Shown: piece by piece, positions 59,062 through 64,000 of the stretch
Layout of the letters: each line of letters starts with the position of its first letter
Numbering within the stretch: position 1 is the first letter of the stretch
Source: Herpetosiphon gulosus
GTDB lineage: Bacteria > Chloroflexota > Chloroflexia > Chloroflexales > Herpetosiphonaceae
Direction: 5' to 3'
Assembly (NCBI RefSeq): GCF_039545135.1
Contig: NZ_BAABRU010000010.1
Coordinates: 124,001 to 188,000, forward strand
Length of the DNA stretch: 64,000 nt
The notes under the pieces: generated by a model
What the model saw: the letters and a program-made list of their open reading frames with translations, nothing else
Database searches by the model: none
Told to the model about the DNA's origin: nothing
Translations under genes and position numbers: made by a program

Positions 59062-60006
59062 TTACTTGGCAATTGGCTGGCGCACAATGCCTGGTACAAA
59101 ATCGGGTGGCGTGTAAATCAAGGCAATCGCCCCAGGAATATAGCGTTCAAAGGTTGGCAGCACATTTGCCAATTGGGCATTGTTGCTAATATGGCCAGGG
59201 CTGACCAGCCCTTGATTATGCCAAGCTACAAAGGTCATCCAATTAACCGTCACCCAATCGTGTTCGGCGCGATAACTGGCAACCTCAAAATTAGCAGCTA
59301 AATATTCGACCGCTAAGAATGGATCGCTAATTTCGGCAGCAACTTCGGTTTCGCTTGGTTTCCAATCGCTGTAACGTTGCATGCGGTCTTGCAAGCTGCT
59401 ACCAAAAATTGCAATTGGAATTGGGCGGTTGGTTGGCTCGTTGAGTGAGTTAACATAAGGCATTTCGCCATTCAATAAACTCAAGCCAACCGAAGGCCGC
59501 AAATTGGCGGGCCAGACGCTAAAATTACCCAAACCCAGCGAGTTGGCAACTCCTTGAGCCTCTTGATAGACCGGAGTTACTGCACGCCCAAAGCTACCAC
59601 GAGTCGCCAAAGCACTGTTATATTCAAAATAGAGTTGGGCCGCAATTAGCACGGCAAATTGATCATCTGTAAGTTTGGTAATGGCTTGGCGATTATGGCG
59701 TTTGGCGCTGGCAATAATGCTTGAACGCAAGCGTAGCATGGTCAAATTAAAGCTTGGGTCGAAATAGGCCTCAGGCACATCGGTTGGGTAAGGCCGACCA
59801 GCGGCATAAAATAGTGCCTTGGCACTGGGCCAGCCGATGATCGCGGGCGCATTGGGTACATAGAAACTGTGAGTTTGCGGTGGCGCATATTGGTCGAACA
59901 CCATTGGCGCTGCCGCCACAATCACTTGCCTCCGCTGTAAGCCATGAACGCCCAAAACTGCTACTAAAAGCAGGCAAAAAAATAATCGCACCTTGCGACG
60001 CGACAT
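59062..60006 (-). CDS. Secreted protein of unknown function
   Basis: A 314-residue exported protein. The signal sequence has a basic start (MSRRKVRLF) and hydrophobic core FCLLLVAVLGVHGL, with cleavage likely near VAAAP. The mature part is mainly helical, with motifs RLRSSIIASAKRHNRQ, DDQFAVLIAAQLYFEYNSA, FLAVEYLAANFEVASYR and VNWMTFVAWHNQGL; the last part recalls lytic-enzyme or wall-associated folds but no catalytic signature is firm. AAAGGAG precedes the ATG at 60006. It shares orientation with the hydrolase downstream (12 bp). The hypothetical status is left as is. Confidence 0.7.
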   Translation of the reverse strand: MSRRKVRLFFCLLLVAVLGVHGLQRRQVIVAAAPMVFDQYAPPQTHSFYVPNAPAIIGWPSAKALFYAAGRPYPTDVPEAYFDPSFNLTMLRLRSSIIASAKRHNRQAITKLTDDQFAVLIAAQLYFEYNSALATRGSFGRAVTPVYQEAQGVANSLGLGNFSVWPANLRPSVGLSLLNGEMPYVNSLNEPTNRPIPIAIFGSSLQDRMQRYSDWKPSETEVAAEISDPFLAVEYLAANFEVASYRAEHDWVTVNWMTFVAWHNQGLVSPGHISNNAQLANVLPTFERYIPGAIALIYTPPDFVPGIVRQPIAK

Positions 60007-60224
60007 ACAGGCTCCTTTGCTTCGTCTACACACAGCCGCAGTTTATTCAAATCGTCATGCTGCGCTGCTAGTGGCAGCATAGCATATGGCCTCGATTTTG
60101 GGAATACACCAAAGGGTTTATTTTGGGTTGGGTTTAACCGCTTTGGCGAGCAAGTTCTAGGCTAAAAGATCTAGTCTATAGACGTTGTTGTCGGGTAAAA
60201 CGTTGCATGGAGCCTCGTTGCATT

Positions 60225-62387
60225 TTAGGTTGGTTGTTGATTGGCGACCATATGAGCATAGACTCCATTTGCGCCAACTAGCTCGCTATGAGTGCCTTGT
60301 TCAGCAATTTGCCCACGATCAAGTACGATGATTAAATCGGCATTTTTGACCGTGCTCAGGCGATGGGCAATCACAATTCGGGTGCAGTTAAGCTGATTCA
60401 GTTGTTGCTCAACAATCTGTTCGGTTAGGGTATCGAGTTGGCTGGTAGCTTCATCCAAAATTAAAATTGCAGGTTGGCGCAACAAGGCGCGGGCAAGTGC
60501 GATGCGTTGGCGTTGACCGCCCGAAATCCCGCCTGCCGCCTCGCCAACCCGTGTTTCATAGCCCATTGGCATGCTCACAATGTCGTTGTGCAAGCCGGCT
60601 CGTTGGCTCGCCGCAATCAGTTGGGCAGCTGGTAGAGCGGCTCGTTGCAAATTGATATTTTGGCGAATCGAGCCACTAAATAAAAAGGCATCTTGTAGCA
60701 CTACCCCAAATTGCTGGCGCAAGGCTTGACGATCATAGTCCTCGATCGGGCGCTCGTCGATCCAAATCTGGCCGCTACTGGGCTGATACAAACCTAACAA
60801 TAATTTGGCGAGTGTGCTTTTACCCGAGCCAGTTCGCCCAACCAATGCTACTTTTTGGCCTGGCTCAATTTGCAACGAAATATCCCGCAAAATCGGCACA
60901 GTATGCGGATTATAGCCAAAACTCACGTTTTCCAGCCGAATTGCGCCTTGCAAGTTTTGTTCGGGTGCGAAGCTGCCATCTGGCTCAGGCTGGGCCATCA
61001 ACACATCATTTAATCGTTCGAGATAGCTGGTTAATAATTGCAAGCGCTGGCCTTGGCTAATTAATGTGACCAACGGCGCAAGCGCCAAGGTACCAATTGC
61101 ATTTAATGCCAGCATTGTGCTTAAATCCATCTGGCCTTGATGCACTTCACGCAAGCCGACCCACAGCAAAATCAAAGGTGTGGCGGTTTGCAGCGTGCCC
61201 AAAATGCTATCGACAACTGCGCTTAGGCGTTGGCGACGCAGGCTGGTATTGCGCTGGCGACGAGCCAAATTTTGCCAATAGCCAAACGAATAATGCTCCA
61301 CGCCCATGGCTTTGATCGTAGTAATGCCACTTAGTAACTCGACTAAATAGCTCTGAGCCTCGCTTTGCTCCAACAAATCGGTCTCGACCAGCGGGCGCAA
61401 ACGGCCTTGGGTTAGCCAAATAATGGTCACTTGTAGCAAGGCAATGATTGCGACCGTCAAGCCAAAACTGCGACTTTGCCAAAACAACAAGCCACCATAC
61501 ACCAGCATCAGCCCGCCATCGAGTACGACCGATAGCACCTGGTTGGTAATTAATTCGCGAATTGTGCTGTTGCTGGTTAGGCGCAGCAATAAATCGCCGC
61601 TGCTGCGTTGCTCAAAAAAGGCCAAGGGCAAACGCAACAAATGGCTTAAAAAATGTTCACTTAAATCGGTATCAAAACGCAGTTGCAATTGAATCAACAA
61701 GAGGCTACGCATATATTGAATCAAAAAACGGATGCTGATGATTAAGCCCAACCCCAGCAATACCCGTCCCAGCAAGACCTCAAAACTTGGCAGGGTAACC
61801 TGTTGCACCAAACTTTTGGTCAATAATGGCAAGGCCAGCCCAACCAATTGCAACAAACCTGAGGCCACGATAATTTGTACCAATAAACTGGGCTTGGCTA
61901 AAAGCGTCGAGCGAATTAAGCGCCATTGGTTGGTGTTGGAGCGTTGACGTTGCTCAAAATTGGGGCCAGGCTGGCAACTAAGCACAATCCCAGTAAAACG
62001 TTGATCAAGCTCGCTTAACTCAACAAAACGCCGACCCAAGGCTGGATCAACGATGGTTGCGCCGCGTGGTGACCACTGTTCAAGCACCACAAAATGATTA
62101 AAATTCCAATGCAAAATTGCCGGGAGTTGGAGTGAGCCAAAATCGAGGTTTTGTAGGGCAAAGGCTCGCACAATCAGGCCATAATGACGGCCAGCAGCAG
62201 CAATTGTTTGGGCACTCAAGCCATCACGCGATGGCCGACAGACCTCACGCGATTCAGCCACCGAGGTTGCTCGCCCCCAATAGGAGAGCACCATGGCCAA
62301 ACATGCCGCACCACATTCAATTGCACTTAATTGGAGTAAAACTGGAACCCGCCGCCGTTTGAAGCTTGCCAACCAACGTTTCAACAT
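60225..62387 (-). CDS. Peptidase-containing ABC transporter (C39 peptidase, bacteriocin/RiPP export)
   Basis: A 720-residue exporter that cuts double-glycine leader peptides and exports the core. The N-terminal C39 domain has LLQLSAIECGAACLAMVLSYWG (seen as LSAIECGAACLAMVL, with the catalytic Cys), NFNHFVVLE (His) and VDPALGRR (Asp). Six transmembrane helices follow. The ATPase domain has GRTGSGKST (Walker A), SGGQRQRIALARALL (signature), ILILDEATSQLD (Walker B) and IAHRLST (H loop). All catalytic positions are intact. The ATG at 62387 has AAGG upstream. It lies 36 bp after the HlyD-like stub and faces away from the precursor gene at 62817. It is the presumed processor of that precursor. Confidence 0.95.
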   Translation of the reverse strand: MLKRWLASFKRRRVPVLLQLSAIECGAACLAMVLSYWGRATSVAESREVCRPSRDGLSAQTIAAAGRHYGLIVRAFALQNLDFGSLQLPAILHWNFNHFVVLEQWSPRGATIVDPALGRRFVELSELDQRFTGIVLSCQPGPNFEQRQRSNTNQWRLIRSTLLAKPSLLVQIIVASGLLQLVGLALPLLTKSLVQQVTLPSFEVLLGRVLLGLGLIISIRFLIQYMRSLLLIQLQLRFDTDLSEHFLSHLLRLPLAFFEQRSSGDLLLRLTSNSTIRELITNQVLSVVLDGGLMLVYGGLLFWQSRSFGLTVAIIALLQVTIIWLTQGRLRPLVETDLLEQSEAQSYLVELLSGITTIKAMGVEHYSFGYWQNLARRQRNTSLRRQRLSAVVDSILGTLQTATPLILLWVGLREVHQGQMDLSTMLALNAIGTLALAPLVTLISQGQRLQLLTSYLERLNDVLMAQPEPDGSFAPEQNLQGAIRLENVSFGYNPHTVPILRDISLQIEPGQKVALVGRTGSGKSTLAKLLLGLYQPSSGQIWIDERPIEDYDRQALRQQFGVVLQDAFLFSGSIRQNINLQRAALPAAQLIAASQRAGLHNDIVSMPMGYETRVGEAAGGISGGQRQRIALARALLRQPAILILDEATSQLDTLTEQIVEQQLNQLNCTRIVIAHRLSTVKNADLIIVLDRGQIAEQGTHSELVGANGVYAHMVANQQPT

Positions 62388-62423
62388 CGCCAAACCTTGC
62401 TTGTAGCGCAAGGTTGTCCGGGG

Positions 62424-62624
62424 CTAGAGGTTTACGATCGGTGCACCAACCACAACTAAGCTGACAGAAAGCACCGCGACCAGCAACCACAAACTACGCA
62501 GCAACAGCGGCGAAATCCGCTCTTGGACAACCTGCTCTTGATGATGAGCAACATATGAGGTTAGCGCAGCCGAGCGAAACAGAGTGGTGTTTGGAATTAG
62601 GGTGGTTTGGCTGTGGTCATTCAT
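62424..62624 (-). CDS. Short HlyD-like stub (adaptor N terminus and single helix)
   Basis: A 66-residue protein. TTLFRSAALTSY resembles the LFRxEAL start of HlyD/CvaA-type adaptors of bacteriocin exporters. One transmembrane helix (SLWLLVAVLSVSLVVVGA) follows. The frame then stops after PIVNL, where a full adaptor would continue for 300 or more residues of periplasmic domain. AGGAGG precedes the ATG. Its place between the divergent promoter and the C39 transporter is where hlyD-type genes usually sit. It may be a genuine small accessory protein or a remnant of a truncated gene. The missing domain is not found downstream in any frame by inspection. Confidence 0.65.
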   Translation of the reverse strand: MNDHSQTTLIPNTTLFRSAALTSYVAHHQEQVVQERISPLLLRSLWLLVAVLSVSLVVVGAPIVNL

Positions 62625-62685
62625 TGGGGTGTCCTCCTGCGAAACTGGCCCCATTTAACCACAGTTGGGTTTTGCCAACTAGCCC

Positions 62686-62709
62686 AAAACCGATATAAAA
62701 ACCGATATA
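62686..62709. promoter_or_regulatory. Perfect 12-bp tandem repeat, candidate operator
   Basis: AAAACCGATATA occurs twice head-to-tail at 62686-62697 and 62698-62709. An AGCG-TTAT-CGCT inverted repeat follows at 62709-62720. All of this lies between the divergent HlyD-like and precursor genes, 22 nt upstream of the precursor -35 box. A binding site for a regulator, possibly the XRE-NB-ARC protein encoded downstream, is inferred. Confidence 0.55.
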
Positions 62710-62730
62710 GCGTTATCGCTCAAACTACGC

Positions 62731-62760
62731 TTGCCAATAACTATATTTTAACCGTATACT
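62731..62760 (+). promoter_or_regulatory. Promoter of the precursor-peptide gene
   Basis: TTGCCA at 62731-62736 and TATACT at 62755-62760 are separated by 18 nt, giving a start near 62767 and a leader of about 50 nt ending in AAAGGAGA before the ATG. The spacing and sequence fit a vegetative sigma factor. Confidence 0.65.
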
Positions 62761-62816
62761 AGGGCATCTAACAACCTCCCGATTAAACCCACCCTAAAAA
62801 TCAAAGGAGACCCAGC

Positions 62817-63044
62817 ATGTCGCATGAAGAAACGATCAACGCGTGGAATAATGCTGATCAAAATCCTGAGGCTGAACCCACTAAACCCCAGCCAATGCCT
62901 GCGAATCCTGCCGGAATGACTGAATTGAGCGATGAAGAATTACGCCAAATTCAAGGTGGTACCTTGGTCGATTGCAGTATCATCCCAACCATGACTTCGG
63001 TCACTAGTGCGGTTCCCTGCGTGGTTCATACCGACGAACAGTAG
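62817..63044 (+). CDS. Double-glycine precursor peptide, lanthipeptide-like
   Basis: A 75-residue peptide. The leader ends in the typical TELSDEELRQIQGG, so cleavage is expected after Gly48. The preceding 33 residues are an extra Asn/Glu/Pro-rich segment. The predicted 27-residue core contains Cys53 and Cys68 and eight Ser/Thr (49, 54, 58, 60, 61, 63, 64, 72), with Pro57 and Pro67, and ends in an acidic tail (HTDEQ). This composition suits (methyl)lanthionine rings as in class II lanthipeptides, but no LanM is in the window. A disulfide or unmodified peptide is possible. AAAGGAGA precedes the ATG. It is divergent from the C39 transporter and 56 bp upstream of a regulator gene. Confidence 0.85.
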   Translation: MSHEETINAWNNADQNPEAEPTKPQPMPANPAGMTELSDEELRQIQGGTLVDCSIIPTMTSVTSAVPCVVHTDEQ

Positions 63045-63100
63045 CCAATTAGCCAAATGTCCTTGCTTTCCTGACTTCCACAGCACACTGGACAGCGTAT

Positions 63101-64000
63101 ATGACTAAGCTTGATGCCTCTTTTGGAATGTGGCTTAAACAACGCCGAAAGACCCTCGATCTGACCCAAGACGAGTTGGCTCATTTGGTTGGCTGTGCCA
63201 CGGTCACGATTCGTAAAATTGAAGCTAATACGCTTAAGCCTTCAACCCAGATTGCGCAGCGCTTAGCCCAATGTTGTAATGTTCCCGAAGCTGAACATAC
63301 AGCATTTGTTCATTTTGCGCGTTCGGAAACAACCACTGGGCCAGTATGGTCTGATCAAACACCAGGTGCTGCACGGGTCAATTTTGTGGTCGATCAACCA
63401 CCCCATAACTTGGTTGATTTACCCAATCCATTGATTGGTCGCGATGGAGATGTTGCGACCATCAATGAGCGCTTGGCCAACGAGCATGTGCGTTTATTAA
63501 CTTTAGTTGGCCCGCCTGGGGTTGGCAAAACTCGTTTAGCGTTGCAAGTAGCCCAACAACAACTTGAGCGCTTCCGTCATGGGGTGTTTGTCGTAGCCCT
63601 TGCTCCCGTAACCAATCCCCAAGATGTGTTGAGCGTGATCGCGCAAACCTTGGGAATCAAAGAAACTGGCATTCGTCGCAGCTTCGAAGACCTCAAAAAT
63701 TTTTTGTACGACCGTGAAGTATTGTTGGTGCTCGATAATTTCGAGCAGGTTTTGCCCGCCGCTAGCTCAATCGATCAGCTGATTCAGGCATGTTATGGTT
63801 TGAAGGTGTTGGTTACCAGTCGCGAGGCTTTGCGCTTACGCCGTGAACGCCGTTTTGCAGTTGCGCCGCTGGCGATCGCCACTCCTGTCAGCGATGAGCC
63901 AAGCGCCACGCTCTCGCCAGCCGTCGCCTTGTTTGTTGAGCGAGCACAGGCCGTCAATCCCGATTTTGAAATTAACGAAACCAGTCTGCGTGATATTAGT
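63101..64000 (+). CDS. XRE-family HTH / NB-ARC ATPase regulator, cut by right edge
   Basis: The first 300 residues of a larger regulator. The N-terminal HTH is FGMWLKQRRKTLDLTQDEL and LVGCATVTIRKIEAN, seen here in parts. A linker follows, then an AfsR/NB-ARC ATPase with LIGRDGDVATINERL, LVGPPGVGKTRLAL (Walker A), VLLVLDNFEQVL (Walker B), VLVTSREALRLRRE and SPAVALFVERAQ. The frame is open at 64000; a TPR or sensor domain is expected beyond. It begins 56 bp after the precursor stop with no terminator between, so it may be in the same transcript. It could sense a signal and control the RiPP locus or act independently. Confidence 0.9.
   Translation, partial: MTKLDASFGMWLKQRRKTLDLTQDELAHLVGCATVTIRKIEANTLKPSTQIAQRLAQCCNVPEAEHTAFVHFARSETTTGPVWSDQTPGAARVNFVVDQPPHNLVDLPNPLIGRDGDVATINERLANEHVRLLTLVGPPGVGKTRLALQVAQQQLERFRHGVFVVALAPVTNPQDVLSVIAQTLGIKETGIRRSFEDLKNFLYDREVLLVLDNFEQVLPAASSIDQLIQACYGLKVLVTSREALRLRRERRFAVAPLAIATPVSDEPSATLSPAVALFVERAQAVNPDFEINETSLRDIS

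Overview
The window (about half G+C by eye) looks like chromosomal DNA of a filamentous Chloroflexota bacterium, most like Herpetosiphon. This is inferred from the Ser/Thr kinases fused to PD40 propellers, FHA and zinc-ribbon adaptors, an AfsR/NB-ARC type regulator, secreted proteins of a style common in the phylum, and short degenerate repeats in almost every larger intergenic gap. No rRNA, tRNA, CRISPR array, transposase or phage gene was seen. The only firmly identified RNA gene is RNase P RNA (rnpB), near 6873-7330.

Layout. 1-8070 is housekeeping: dihydrolipoamide dehydrogenase (cut by the left edge), NAD(P)HX repair enzyme, pyrimidine-nucleoside phosphorylase, an MBL-fold protein, an M42 peptidase, rnpB and a methyltransferase whose 3' end overlaps rnpB. 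8371-18316 is an envelope and signalling block: an Asp23-like protein with a coiled-coil membrane protein, a sensor histidine kinase, two kinase/propeller receptors, a pseudokinase and a zinc-ribbon/FHA protein. 18389-24272 holds hisC, an IMPase-type phosphatase, a degenerate MrfA/YprA-like helicase and a membrane-anchored Mrr nuclease. 24568-32726 holds typA, secG, a family-5 binding protein, pepF, a sugar-binding lipoprotein and a secreted RNase/barstar pair. 32767-38218 is mixed (secreted proteins, CYTH-CHAD, GH16-like, esterase). 38215-46318 is a minus-strand exopolysaccharide block (glycosyltransferases, asparagine-synthase-like amidotransferase, BY-kinase, two Wzz-like proteins, a ParB-like protein). 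46393-60006 is mixed (metallophosphoesterase, ChrA, DUF92, DA1-like peptidase, HAD plus glycosyltransferase pair, WecA/MraY-type transferase, ThiF-like E1, histidine-kinase-like protein, esterase, secreted proteins).

60225-64000 is a peptide-export locus: a C39-peptidase ABC transporter, a 66-residue stub resembling the N terminus of an HlyD adaptor, a divergently transcribed double-glycine precursor with a Cys/Ser/Thr-rich core, and an XRE-NB-ARC regulator running off the right edge. A perfect 12-bp tandem repeat sits in the divergent promoter region. No modifying enzyme is visible, so it may lie beyond the edge.

A recurring theme is enzyme families with key residues missing: a pseudokinase, an MrfA-like helicase without Walker A or DEAH box, a histidine-kinase-like protein without N and G1 boxes, an esterase with Ser changed to Asp, a GH16-like protein without the central Asp, and an MBL protein lacking one metal His. 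The best leads are the RiPP-type locus, the pseudo-helicase with a PcrA-like C-terminal domain, the pseudokinase/FHA pair, the bacterial DA1-like peptidase, and two palindromic intergenic elements.
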